A stretch of DNA of 64,000 nt. Origin: Rhizobium sp. Q54. Its GTDB lineage: Bacteria > Pseudomonadota > Alphaproteobacteria > Rhizobiales > Xanthobacteraceae. This document shows, piece after piece, positions 36,179 through 43,680 of this stretch (positions are counted from its first letter, which is position 1; every line of letters starts with the position of its first letter). A program made the position numbers and the translations under genes. The notes beneath the pieces were generated by a model. That model saw only the letters and a program-made list of their open reading frames with translations, was not told the DNA's origin and made no database searches. The DNA lies in NCBI GenBank assembly GCA_945861895.1, contig CAMAWF010000010.1, positions 1 through 64,000 of the forward strand, written 5' to 3'.

Positions 36179-37427
36179 TCTCAACCTCGCCGTCAGGCTT
36201 GAGATGCCAGGTCTGGATGCCGTTGTTGTGGTAGATCGAGTTGACGCCGCGGATTTTGCGCAGGTCGTCCTTTGTCGGCTGCGCATAGCCGCTCTCGTCG
36301 ATGGCGCGCGACTGCAACAGCAGCGGCTCGCCCTTCCAGTCGATCTCGAAATAGAAACGCACGCAGGCCTTGTCGAGCACGAGGCCGTCGATGCGCGCGC
36401 TGCGCCAATTTTTGCCGCCGTCGAGCGAGACGTCGACGCGCTTGACCTTGCCGCGTCCCGACCACGCCAGCCCGGAGATCACGGTGAAGCCCTTTTGCTG
36501 CAGCGGCGCCTGCGGCGACGGCGAAGTGATGACGGATTTTGCGTCCATCACGAAGGTATGCTTGCGCGCCTTGCCGTTCGCCAGCAGATCGGTGTATTTC
36601 GCGGTCTCCTCGCGCGTCTCCCACGGCTGGTCGCCCACTTTAAGACGGCGCAGCCACTTCACCCAGATGTTGCCTTCCCAGCCCGGCACCACCAGACGCG
36701 CCGGGTAACCTTGCTCCGGGCGCAGCATTTCGCCGTTCATGCGGTAGGCGACGAGACAATCGTCGAGCGCCTTGGCAAGCGGGATCGAGCGGTTCATCGC
36801 GGCGGCATCGCCGCCTTCCGCCATGATCCATTTGGCGTTGGTTTTCAGTCCGGCTTCCTCCAGCAAAACTTTCAGCGGCACGCCGGTATATTCCACGCAA
36901 TGCACCATGCCGTGGGTGTATTGGCAGCCGTTAAGCTGCGCGCCGCGCCATTCCATTCCGGAGTTCGCCGCGCATTCGAGGAAATAGATTTTGTTCGTGC
37001 GCGGAAATCGCTTGAGGTCGGCGAGCGTGAGCATCAGCGGCTTGTTGACCAGCCCGTGCAACATCAGCCGGTAATCCTGCGGATCGATCTCGGCGATGCC
37101 GGAGTGATGCCGCTCGAAGCACAAGCCGCTCGGGGTGATGATACCGTCGAGTTGATGCAGCGGCGTGAAACTGACGGAGGATTCCGGCGTGGCGGTGAGC
37201 CACGACACGTCGCGGCGCGCGACATGCTTTTCGTGTTTCGAGGGATTGCCGTAGGTGCGCACGGCAACGCCGTCGCCGAGCGCGCGCGTCCAGTCCGGCA
37301 CATTGGGCGGAAGATTTTTGACGTTGTCCGCAAGCGCGCGGGGCGCGGCACTGCCGGCGGCCAAACCGGCGGCGCCGGCAAGAAAGCCGCGGCGCGAGGT
37401 TCCTTTGGGGCCTTTGTCCTCGCTCAT
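36162..37427 (-). CDS. soxC: SoxC, molybdenum subunit of sulfane dehydrogenase
   Basis: 421 residues from ATG 37427 with GGGAGA upstream. Tat leader TSRRGFLAGAAGLAAG. Sulfite-oxidase fold: HHSGIAEIDPQDYRLMLHG, molybdenum-ligand Cys in YFLECAANSGMEW (about 160), and the dimerisation domain with VKRVDVSLDGGKNW. Works with SoxD; its presence means thiosulfate can be oxidised fully to sulfate without sulfur globules. A strong inverted repeat sits just upstream (37465-37484), in the gap after soxB. Confidence 0.95.
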   Translation of the reverse strand: MSEDKGPKGTSRRGFLAGAAGLAAGSAAPRALADNVKNLPPNVPDWTRALGDGVAVRTYGNPSKHEKHVARRDVSWLTATPESSVSFTPLHQLDGIITPSGLCFERHHSGIAEIDPQDYRLMLHGLVNKPLMLTLADLKRFPRTNKIYFLECAANSGMEWRGAQLNGCQYTHGMVHCVEYTGVPLKVLLEEAGLKTNAKWIMAEGGDAAAMNRSIPLAKALDDCLVAYRMNGEMLRPEQGYPARLVVPGWEGNIWVKWLRRLKVGDQPWETREETAKYTDLLANGKARKHTFVMDAKSVITSPSPQAPLQQKGFTVISGLAWSGRGKVKRVDVSLDGGKNWRSARIDGLVLDKACVRFYFEIDWKGEPLLLQSRAIDESGYAQPTKDDLRKIRGVNSIYHNNGIQTWHLKPDGEVENVEVG

Positions 37428-37464
37428 CGGTGTCTCCCGGCGGCTTCGATTTTTGGCTTTTATC

Positions 37465-37484
37465 ACATTCTTATTTTTGAATGT
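37465..37484. promoter_or_regulatory. Candidate SoxR operator ACATTC-N8-GAATGT upstream of soxC
   Basis: Perfect 6-bp inverted repeat with an 8-nt T-rich centre, 38-57 nt upstream of the soxC ATG. It fits the ATTC-N8-GAAT pattern I recall for SqrR/BigR-type ArsR repressors. A matching site with one arm difference lies between soxY and soxA. Confidence 0.7.
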
Positions 37485-37511
37485 AACAGGATTCCGCGGG
37501 AAGAATCCAGT

Positions 37512-39197
37512 CTATACACCGGCAATTTTGACGCTGGTATTGGGCGCAATGCGCACGACCTTCTCGCCGGCGATGTAGCGCTCGACCACGTCCCAGATCG
37601 GCGGGCCCTGCGTGCCCTCATTCACGCTCGCCCAGCCGGCGACCGCGTAGTCCTTTTTCGGCTCGATCGGCTTGCCGGTCTTGAGATGCGTCATGCCGGA
37701 AATGCGTTGGCCCGCCGGCTTGCGGACATCGACGCTGTAGCCAAGCCCGCCGCAGCGCACCATGTCGCCGCCCTGCTGGTAATAGGGATCCGGATTGAAA
37801 AGATTGTCGGCGACATCCTCCAGCACTTCCTTCAGCCGCTCGCCGCTCATCGTGAGCCGGTAGGCGTTGGGATAGGTGATCGCCGTGGCGTTGTGGATGT
37901 CTTCGATTGTGATGGCCGCGCCCGGCAGCACGCTCGCGCCCCAGCGGAAGCCGGGCGAGAGCGCAATCTCGGCATCGCGTTCCTTGATCAGCGCGGCGCA
38001 AATCAGATCGTCGAAGGTGCCGTTGAAACTGCCGCGCCGGTAGAGCAGCGATTCCGTGCGGCCGACCTCGCGCCTGAGTTCGCCGGCATAGGGCGCGCGC
38101 GCCTTCGCGATTGCTGCGGCCATCTCCGCATCCGGCCGGATCGCGTCGGCGAACAGCGGGATGAGCTTGTAGCGGAAATCCTTGACCTCCCCGTCGCGCG
38201 CATCGAGATCGAGGCGCGAGACGAATTTGCCGTGGCTGCCGGAAGCAATCAGCAGCGTCTTGCCGACGCGCACGGCTTCGGGCAGCGCGTCGTGGGTGTG
38301 ACTGGTGAGGATCACGTCGATGCCGGAAACGCGGGAGGCCAATTTGCGGTCGACATCGAAGCCGTTGTGCGAAAGCATCACGACAAGCTGCGCGCCGGCC
38401 TTGCGCGCCTTTTCGACCGTGGCGCGCACGTCGTCCTCGCGGATGCCGAACGACCAGTTCGGAATCAGCCAGCGCGGGTTGGCAACGGGCTGATAAGGAA
38501 AGGCCTGACCGAGCACGGCGATTTTGACGCCGCCCTTGTCGAACATCTTGTAAGGCTCGAATACCGGTTCGTTCCATTCGGTGTCGCGCACATTGAGCGC
38601 GAGGAACGGAAAGCCGAGGCCCTTGATCAACTCCTTCACCCGCGCCTCGCCATAGGTGAATTCCCAGTGCCCGGTCATGGCGTCGGGTTTCAAGAGCCGC
38701 ATGCAATCGACCATGTCCTGGCCCTTGCTGCGGTTGGCGCCGAGCGAGCCCTGCCAGGTATCGCCGCCGTCGAGGAACAGCACATTGCCTTCGCCGCGCT
38801 CGGCGCGCACCAGTTTGATGACGGTCGCGGCGCGGTCGAGCCCGCCGATGCGGCCATAGCTTTTCGCCAGCGCCTCGAAATCCTCGAACGTCAGCGCGTA
38901 GGCGGCCGCGGACTTTTCCGGGATGCCGTAGCGTTGCAGAAAGTCCTTGCCGGTGATGTGCGGGGGCAGGCCCCTCGCCTCGCCGACGCCGATATTGAGC
39001 GAGGGCTCGCGGAAATGCACCGGCACAAGCTGGCCGTGGATGTCGGCGACGTGCAGCAGCGTGATGTTGCCGAGCGGCGCAAACCTGAGGAGTTCGGCTT
39101 CGCTCAGGCCCTGCTGGGCGAGCGCACGCGTGCCGCCGGCAGGCATGACGGCCGCGGCGGCGGCGGCGAGCTGGAGGAAATCGCGTCTGGAAAACAT
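37512..39197 (-). CDS. soxB: SoxB, sulfate thiohydrolase
   Basis: 561 residues, 5'-nucleotidase-like di-manganese enzyme that hydrolyses sulfate off the SoxY-bound thiosulfonate. Tat leader FSRRDFLQLAAAAAAVMPAG. Metal-site motifs: LLHVADIHGQLVPVHFRE (about 46), LDGGDTWQGS, MTGHWEFTYGEARV, MLSHNGFDVD, LTSHTHDA. The C-terminal nucleotidase-like domain contains GFRWGASVLPG and YQQGGDMVRCGG. Length as expected. 21 nt upstream of its start is the soxZ stop. Confidence 0.96.
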   Translation of the reverse strand: MFSRRDFLQLAAAAAAVMPAGGTRALAQQGLSEAELLRFAPLGNITLLHVADIHGQLVPVHFREPSLNIGVGEARGLPPHITGKDFLQRYGIPEKSAAAYALTFEDFEALAKSYGRIGGLDRAATVIKLVRAERGEGNVLFLDGGDTWQGSLGANRSKGQDMVDCMRLLKPDAMTGHWEFTYGEARVKELIKGLGFPFLALNVRDTEWNEPVFEPYKMFDKGGVKIAVLGQAFPYQPVANPRWLIPNWSFGIREDDVRATVEKARKAGAQLVVMLSHNGFDVDRKLASRVSGIDVILTSHTHDALPEAVRVGKTLLIASGSHGKFVSRLDLDARDGEVKDFRYKLIPLFADAIRPDAEMAAAIAKARAPYAGELRREVGRTESLLYRRGSFNGTFDDLICAALIKERDAEIALSPGFRWGASVLPGAAITIEDIHNATAITYPNAYRLTMSGERLKEVLEDVADNLFNPDPYYQQGGDMVRCGGLGYSVDVRKPAGQRISGMTHLKTGKPIEPKKDYAVAGWASVNEGTQGPPIWDVVERYIAGEKVVRIAPNTSVKIAGV

Positions 39198-39218
39198 CGC
39201 GCCGGCGCGCGTTAAGCG

Positions 39219-39542
39219 TCAGCTGACGGTGATTTTTTCTTCGCCGACGATCTTGGAGCCGTCGTCGTCGGTCCAGGTCAGCACCACTGCGCCGGATTCC
39301 TGCGCCCTGAACTTGAACTGGATATACGGGTTGGCGGCAACCGCCGGCTCGAAGTCGGCGGAGAAGACCTCCTTGCCGTTCACGGTGCAGGTGAACTTGT
39401 TGAGGATCTTGCGCGGGATCACCGCGCCGCTGGCGTCCTTGCGCTGCCCGGATTCCATAATATGCGCGACGAGGGCTTTGACTTCGACCAGATCGCCCTT
39501 TTTGGCTTCTTTCTTGTCGAGCTTGATGCGCGGAACAGCCAT
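39219..39542 (-). CDS. soxZ: SoxZ, sulfur carrier complex subunit
   Basis: 107 residues, GGAGGATTCG before the ATG. Binds SoxY in the periplasmic carrier complex and is exported with it, having no signal of its own. Family segments: GDLVEVKALVAHIMESGQR, GAVIPRKILNKFTCTVNGKEVFSADF and AANPYIQFKFRAQESG. Lies between soxB and soxY. Confidence 0.95.
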   Translation of the reverse strand: MAVPRIKLDKKEAKKGDLVEVKALVAHIMESGQRKDASGAVIPRKILNKFTCTVNGKEVFSADFEPAVAANPYIQFKFRAQESGAVVLTWTDDDGSKIVGEEKITVS

Positions 39543-39579
39543 CGAATCCTCCTTAAAATTTTATATAACCGCCAGGCGA

Positions 39580-40032
39580 TCAGCCGCCGCAGCCGCCGAT
39601 GGTGACCTTCACCGCTTTGCTGGCCGTGAAAAAGGAGCCGTCGTTCATTTTTGCAACGGCGATGATGTTCTGGGATGTCGCCAGCCGGATTCGGGTATTG
39701 GCTTCCGCCGCGCCGCTTGCGGGCGAAAAGTGGAACGTCGCAACGCCGGCGCGCGGATTGCCGTCGGCCACCACCAGCACGTCTGTGACATGCGACTGCG
39801 CGGTCATCGGGCTTTCGACCGAAATCGTCATCGGAACGGTATTTCCGTTCTCGGCGATTTCCGGCAGGTCGAGCTTGACGCGGCCTTGCTGCGGGGTCGC
39901 ATTCCCGGTGAATTTCTTGATGATGTCATCGGAGTCGTTCTTGGCGAAGGCCGGGCCCGCCGTGCCGCCGAGCACCACGATGGCGCCGGCGCCGACTGCC
40001 AGTGCCTGCCGGCGGTTAAGGATCAAAGTCAT
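39580..40032 (-). CDS. soxY: SoxY, sulfur carrier protein
   Basis: 150 residues from ATG 40032 (GGAGAGCGGA upstream); the open frame before it consists of translated tandem repeats. Tat leader NRRQALAVGAGAIVVLGG. The C-terminus ends in the conserved swinging arm GGCGG, whose Cys carries the thiosulfate-derived sulfur. First gene of the leftward soxYZB... run, divergent from soxA. Confidence 0.95.
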   Translation of the reverse strand: MTLILNRRQALAVGAGAIVVLGGTAGPAFAKNDSDDIIKKFTGNATPQQGRVKLDLPEIAENGNTVPMTISVESPMTAQSHVTDVLVVADGNPRAGVATFHFSPASGAAEANTRIRLATSQNIIAVAKMNDGSFFTASKAVKVTIGGCGG

Positions 40033-40041
40033 TCCGCTCTC

Positions 40042-40085
40042 CTGCAATCCGGTATATTCGTACCTGCAACCCGGTATATTCGTAC
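40042..40085. repeat. 22-bp tandem duplication upstream of soxY
   Basis: Two adjacent copies (40042-40063 and 40064-40085) that differ at one base (CTGCAATCC versus CTGCAACCC). Each includes GGTATATTCGTAC. The first copy begins 10 nt upstream of the soxY start, so it lies in the leader or promoter region. Confidence 0.85.
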
Positions 40086-40095
40086 GTTGAAGATA
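40075..40095. promoter_or_regulatory. TATATTC-N7-GAAGATA motif, soxY-soxA intergenic region
   Basis: Two 7-bp elements, TATATTC (40075-40081) and GAAGATA (40089-40095). The same pair with a 6-nt spacer occurs in the soxW/unknown-gene divergent region (42849-42868). The shared pair suggests a common binding site or promoter element. Confidence 0.4.
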
Positions 40096-40105
40096 ACGTC
40101 TCTTC

Positions 40106-40125
40106 ACATTCAACGCAATGCATGT
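40106..40125. promoter_or_regulatory. Candidate SoxR operator ACATTC-N8-GCATGT between soxY and soxA
   Basis: Same length and first arm as the soxC-upstream site, with five of six arm positions paired. It sits about 74 nt from the soxY start and 69 nt from the soxA start, a place from which one repressor could control both directions. A further inverted repeat CGTTGAA/TTCAACG (40085-40091, 40109-40115) overlaps it. Confidence 0.6.
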
Positions 40126-40193
40126 ATTCTACTCTCAAGTCGAGCGCGACAAAGTGAACCATAAAAAGCTCGCACACTAGTGGAGGAGTGCCG

Positions 40194-41018
40194 GTGAAAC
40201 TCGCACGTATAATGCTTCTGGCCGTTGGCATGGCCGCCGCCGTTTCATTGACCGCTGCCGCGCAGGACGCCGACACCGAGAAGGGCATCGAGAAATACAG
40301 GCAGATGCTGCGGGAAGACCCCTGGAGCAATCCGGGTCTTTTGGATGCCGACCGCGGCGAGACCCTGTGGAAAACGCCGCGCGGGCCCAACAAAGTCTCG
40401 CTTGAGAAATGCGATCTCGGCAAAGGCCCCGGCAAAGTGGACGGCGCGTTTGCGGAAATGCCGCGCTTTTTCGCCGATGCCGGCCGGGTGATGGACCTGG
40501 AAGCCCGCCTGTTGTGGTGCCAGGAGAAACTGCAAGGCTTCGCTCATGCCGACCTGATCAAGCGTCCGCATCCCGGCGGCGGCCAGCCGGTAAAGGATAC
40601 CGGCGCACTCGCCACCTATGTCGCGAGCAAATCGAGCGGCATGAAGCTCTCGGCGAAATTCGCGCACCCGAAGGAAAAGGAATCAGTCGCGCTGGGCGAG
40701 GAACTTTTCAACCGCCGCTCCGGTCCGTTCGATTTCGCCTGCGCTACTTGTCACGCGGAAGCCGGAAAGCGCATCCGGCTGCAGCCGCTCGGATTTCTCG
40801 CCTCGCCGGAAGGCGCGAAAAAAGTCGTGGGCGAATGGCCGGCCTACCGCGTGTCGACCACCAACGTCATGACCATGCAGCACCGTCTGGTTGACTGTTA
40901 CTGGCAGATGCGGCTACCGGAGCCGGAAATGGGATCGGAACTCACGGTTGCGCTCATTTCGTTTCTCACCAAGCAGGCCAGTGGCGGACAGATTTCCGCC
41001 CCCGGTCTCAAGCGCTGA
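40194..41018 (+). CDS. soxA: SoxA, cytochrome c subunit of SoxXA
   Basis: 274 residues from GTG 40194; GGAGGA at 40182-40187 is well spaced for it and too close for the GTG at 40188. Signal peptide MLLAVGMAAAVSLTAAAQ. With SoxX it joins thiosulfate to SoxY. One haem site CATCHAEAGKRIRLQPL near 185; the N-terminal domain has no CxxCH and keeps only the cysteine pair (EKCDLG, WCQEKLQG), so this is the monohaem form. The catalytic Cys ligand is in LVDCYWQMRLPE near 238. Confidence 0.94.
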   Translation: MKLARIMLLAVGMAAAVSLTAAAQDADTEKGIEKYRQMLREDPWSNPGLLDADRGETLWKTPRGPNKVSLEKCDLGKGPGKVDGAFAEMPRFFADAGRVMDLEARLLWCQEKLQGFAHADLIKRPHPGGGQPVKDTGALATYVASKSSGMKLSAKFAHPKEKESVALGEELFNRRSGPFDFACATCHAEAGKRIRLQPLGFLASPEGAKKVVGEWPAYRVSTTNVMTMQHRLVDCYWQMRLPEPEMGSELTVALISFLTKQASGGQISAPGLKR

Positions 41019-41035
41019 TGGCGGGGGAAAGCACC

Positions 41036-41665
41036 ATGAAAATCATCTCCATAGCCGCCGCCGCTCTGCTCCTCGTGACAGCCACCAGCGCGATGTCGCA
41101 GCAAAAAGCCAAGATCGATCCGGCCAAGGTCGATGCCGCCGTCAAGGGCGCGCTGGTCGCCTTCCCGGCTCCGCCGGAGGTCTGGCAGCCGCGCCTGACG
41201 CCGGACGAGACAATGAAAGTTTGCGCGGCGTCGCATAACAACCCGAGCAAGGCGCAATTCGCCGCAATCGAGAAGCGGGAAAAAGCCGCAATCGAATATC
41301 CCGCCGACGGCAAATTCATCGGCGACTGGAAAAAGGGCGAAGCCGTTGCGCAAAACGGATACGGCATGCGCTTTACCGATTATCCGCCTGCTCGCGCCAA
41401 TGGCGGCAATTGCTATGCCTGCCACCAGCTGAGCAAAGCGGAAGTGAGCTACGGCACCATCGGACCCAGCCTGCTCGGCTACGGCAAGCTGCGCGACTTC
41501 AAGGAGGCCGAGGTCAAGACGGCTTACGAGAAGATCTATAACTCGCACGCCACCTTCCCGTGCTCGCTGATGCCGCGCTTCGGCACCAACAAGATTCTGA
41601 CGATGGATCAGATGAAGGATCTAGTCGCGTTGTTGATGAGCCCGGATAGCCCGGTCAACAAATAG
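41036..41665 (+). CDS. soxX: SoxX, cytochrome c subunit of SoxXA
   Basis: 209 residues from ATG 41036 (GGGGGAAA upstream); an ATG at 41018 overlaps the soxA stop. Signal peptide IISIAAAALLLVTATSAMS. Haem motif CYACHQLSKAEVSYGTIGPSLLGYG near 125, and a distal Met candidate in SLMPRFGTNKILTMDQMKDLVALL. The N-terminal extension with VCAASHNNPSK is typical of alphaproteobacterial SoxX. Confidence 0.94.
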   Translation: MKIISIAAAALLLVTATSAMSQQKAKIDPAKVDAAVKGALVAFPAPPEVWQPRLTPDETMKVCAASHNNPSKAQFAAIEKREKAAIEYPADGKFIGDWKKGEAVAQNGYGMRFTDYPPARANGGNCYACHQLSKAEVSYGTIGPSLLGYGKLRDFKEAEVKTAYEKIYNSHATFPCSLMPRFGTNKILTMDQMKDLVALLMSPDSPVNK

Positions 41666-41676
41666 GGAGTTCGGCC

Positions 41677-42192
41677 ATGTCCACGACCAGCCGGCGGACG
41701 TTTCTCGGAACGCTCGCCCTTTCCGGCGCAACGTTGAGCGCATCCAAGCTTGCCGCCGCGCCCGCGCTACTCGATCTGCCGAAGGTGAAAAAGGAAACCG
41801 ACGTTGCGTGCCTCTATCACTGCGACTTTGGCGATCCGCAGCGCTTCGGGCAGATGCTGACCAACATCAACAATCACCTTTCGGTCTACGAATTCGATAC
41901 CTTCAAGGTGAAAATCGTCATCGTCGCGCACGGCGCCGGTCTCAAGTTTTTTCTGGAAGACCGCTCCGGCACTGTGTGGGAAAACGACAAGATCGACGAC
42001 GATCTCTACAAGCGCGTCATCGGCCTGAGCAAATTCGGCGTCGAAGTGTATCTCTGCCAGATCACCTACAAGCGCCAGAACATCGACATGGCCAAGACGC
42101 GCAAGGACAGCTTCCTCAAATTCGTGCCGTCCGGCGTCGCCACCGTCGCGGAATTACAGGGCAAAGGCTTCGCTTATCTCAAGAGCGGTTAA
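41677..42192 (+). CDS. Tat-exported DsrE-like protein of the sox locus
   Basis: 171 residues with GGGAG before the ATG. Tat leader TSRRTFLGTLALSGATLSA. Mature part has the DsrE/F fold (VACLYHCDFGDPQRFGQMLTNINNHL, KVKIVIVAHGAGLKFFL, GVEVYLCQITYKRQN). DsrE-type proteins carry sulfur on a cysteine; Cys in YLCQITY is a candidate. Transcribed with soxAX, 11 nt after soxX. A role as periplasmic sulfur carrier or chaperone is inferred. Confidence 0.88.
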   Translation: MSTTSRRTFLGTLALSGATLSASKLAAAPALLDLPKVKKETDVACLYHCDFGDPQRFGQMLTNINNHLSVYEFDTFKVKIVIVAHGAGLKFFLEDRSGTVWENDKIDDDLYKRVIGLSKFGVEVYLCQITYKRQNIDMAKTRKDSFLKFVPSGVATVAELQGKGFAYLKSG

Positions 42193-42195
42193 ACG

Positions 42196-42771
42196 CTAGC
42201 TGCGCATCTTGATGTAGTCGAGAAAGCTTTTGGTCTCGTAAGCCTTCTCACGCACATATTGAAACATCGCGAGGAAATCGTCCGGCCGCAGATAGCCGGG
42301 GATGCGCGCAACTTCGCGCTTTGCCGCCGGCTTGTCTTTCAATCCGGCCGCCGATGGCGGAAAAAACTGGAAGGTCGGCGTATAGCGGACGCCGTATTTC
42401 GCGGCCAATGCTTTTTCCGACAGTTCAATGCCGTCGAAATCCGTCACCTTGCGCGAGCCGACGATGTTGAGTTGCAGCACTTCAAAGTTCGAGCGCACAA
42501 AATCGGAAATGCGCGGCTGCGCGAAATTGACCAGATGCGTTTCCTTGCAATAAGGGCAGCCGCGAAGCTCCCACGCCACCACAAAGCGCTTGCCCTCCTT
42601 GCGCGCGCCTTCAAGGTCTTCCGCCAGATCGAGGAAGCTTTCCAGAAACCAGGGCTGTTTGTAGAGCCCGTCGTCGGTGAGGATCGGCTCGTCCGCCCGC
42701 GCGTCGGAACCGGCGAGCGCTGCAAGCGCCGCAGCGCCTGTGCCAATGATTAATTCCCGTCGTGTCGTCAT
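42196..42771 (-). CDS. soxW: SoxW, periplasmic thioredoxin-like protein
   Basis: 191 residues from ATG 42771 (another ATG at 42789). Tat-like leader TTRRELIIGTGAAALAALAG. Thioredoxin fold with CPYC in WELRGCPYCKETHLVNFAQPRI near 72 and cis-Pro in YTPTFQFFP. SoxW needs reductant from the membrane protein SoxV, which is not in this window. It lies on the opposite strand to the genes on both sides, converging with the DsrE-like gene 3 nt away. Confidence 0.9.
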   Translation of the reverse strand: MTTRRELIIGTGAAALAALAGSDARADEPILTDDGLYKQPWFLESFLDLAEDLEGARKEGKRFVVAWELRGCPYCKETHLVNFAQPRISDFVRSNFEVLQLNIVGSRKVTDFDGIELSEKALAAKYGVRYTPTFQFFPPSAAGLKDKPAAKREVARIPGYLRPDDFLAMFQYVREKAYETKSFLDYIKMRS

Positions 42772-42848
42772 GTGGGGTATTTGCCGCATTTATGTTCGCT
42801 ATAAACCAAACAATAAATCCGCCCTCGCCGACTCTCGATCACACAGTA

Positions 42849-42868
42849 TATATTCATAACAGAAGATA
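42849..42868. promoter_or_regulatory. TATATTC-N6-GAAGATA motif, soxW divergent region
   Basis: TATATTC (42849-42855) and GAAGATA (42862-42868) in the 125-bp gap between soxW and the unknown gene at 42897. Matches the pair upstream of soxY with a spacer one base shorter. AT-rich compared with the surroundings. Confidence 0.4.
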
Positions 42869-42896
42869 TAATCCCGTCACACCCTGGTGATCGTGC

Positions 42897-43658
42897 ATGT
42901 GGATCGACCTCGTCCGCGCCGCAATTCTGGCTTTCGTCATGGCTTTCGTCATGGCTTTCGTCCTGGCCGCCGGCCTCGCCACCGTACCGGCCGCGGCGGG
43001 CGAACTCGCCGATTTCAATGCCGCGGTTGAGAAAGCCTCCGCGCACAATCGGGTGGCGTCGGGATATTTGCGCACGGGCAACCGCGATTTGGCGCTCATC
43101 GAGATCGGCCGGTTGCGGACCGCATGGGCGGCGGTGGTCACGCGCTTTGCCGGCAAGCGGCCGGATGCTTTCGACGATGGAGCGCAATTTGGCGCAGCAC
43201 TCACCGACGTTAGCACGCAGCTTGTCGCCGCCGACATGATGCTCAACTCCGGCCGGCTCGAAGCAGCGCGCAACTCGCTCGCCGCTGTGCGCACCTCATT
43301 GTCCAACCTGCGGCGCGCCAACGGCATCGTTGTGCTGGCCGATTGCATATTCGACGCCAATGCGGCGATGCAGGCGCTTTCGGTCTATGACGACCGTGCG
43401 CTCGACTGGAGCAAGTCGGAGACCCGCTTCGGCGTCGCGTCGAAAGCAACAATCTATGGCTACGAACTCTCGCGCTGCGACCGCATCGCCTCCGAACAGG
43501 TTCGCAGCACGGCCGAATTCCGCCGCCTGATCGACGGCGCCAATGCCGGCCTTGCGCTGGTCCCGAAGGCGATTGCGACGCGCGACAGCGAACTGCTCCA
43601 CCGCATCATCATCGAGCTGCGCTCGTTCGATAACCTGCTGGCCTTCCGCTTCGGCTGA
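42897..43658 (+). CDS. Exported helical protein of the sox locus, function unknown
   Basis: 253 residues. The signal peptide holds a triple 12-nt repeat (AFVMAFVMAFVL) and ends near AAAGE. The rest is nearly all amphipathic helix (ADFNAAVEKASAHNRVASGYLRTGNRDLALIEIGRL, LEAARNSLAAVRTSLSNLRRANG), like a four-helix or TPR-like bundle, with Cys in LADCIFDANAAM and SRCDRIA. No haem motif CxxCH. The position before soxS and soxR suggests a periplasmic role in thiosulfate oxidation; I do not recognise a family. Confidence 0.75.
   Translation: MWIDLVRAAILAFVMAFVMAFVLAAGLATVPAAAGELADFNAAVEKASAHNRVASGYLRTGNRDLALIEIGRLRTAWAAVVTRFAGKRPDAFDDGAQFGAALTDVSTQLVAADMMLNSGRLEAARNSLAAVRTSLSNLRRANGIVVLADCIFDANAAMQALSVYDDRALDWSKSETRFGVASKATIYGYELSRCDRIASEQVRSTAEFRRLIDGANAGLALVPKAIATRDSELLHRIIIELRSFDNLLAFRFG
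42929..42964. repeat. Three 12-bp tandem units in a signal-peptide coding region
   Basis: GGCTTTCGTCAT at 42929-42940 and 42941-42952, then GGCTTTCGTCCT at 42953-42964. In frame they lengthen the hydrophobic core by AFVM units. Confidence 0.88.
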
Positions 43659-43680
43659 GCGCGCGCAAGGAATAAAACTG

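Noticed and set aside
35982-39215. 1077-codon open frame on the plus strand opposite soxD, soxC and soxB
   Set aside because: Antisense shadow of three well-supported sox genes; no recognisable domain and an unlikely composition.
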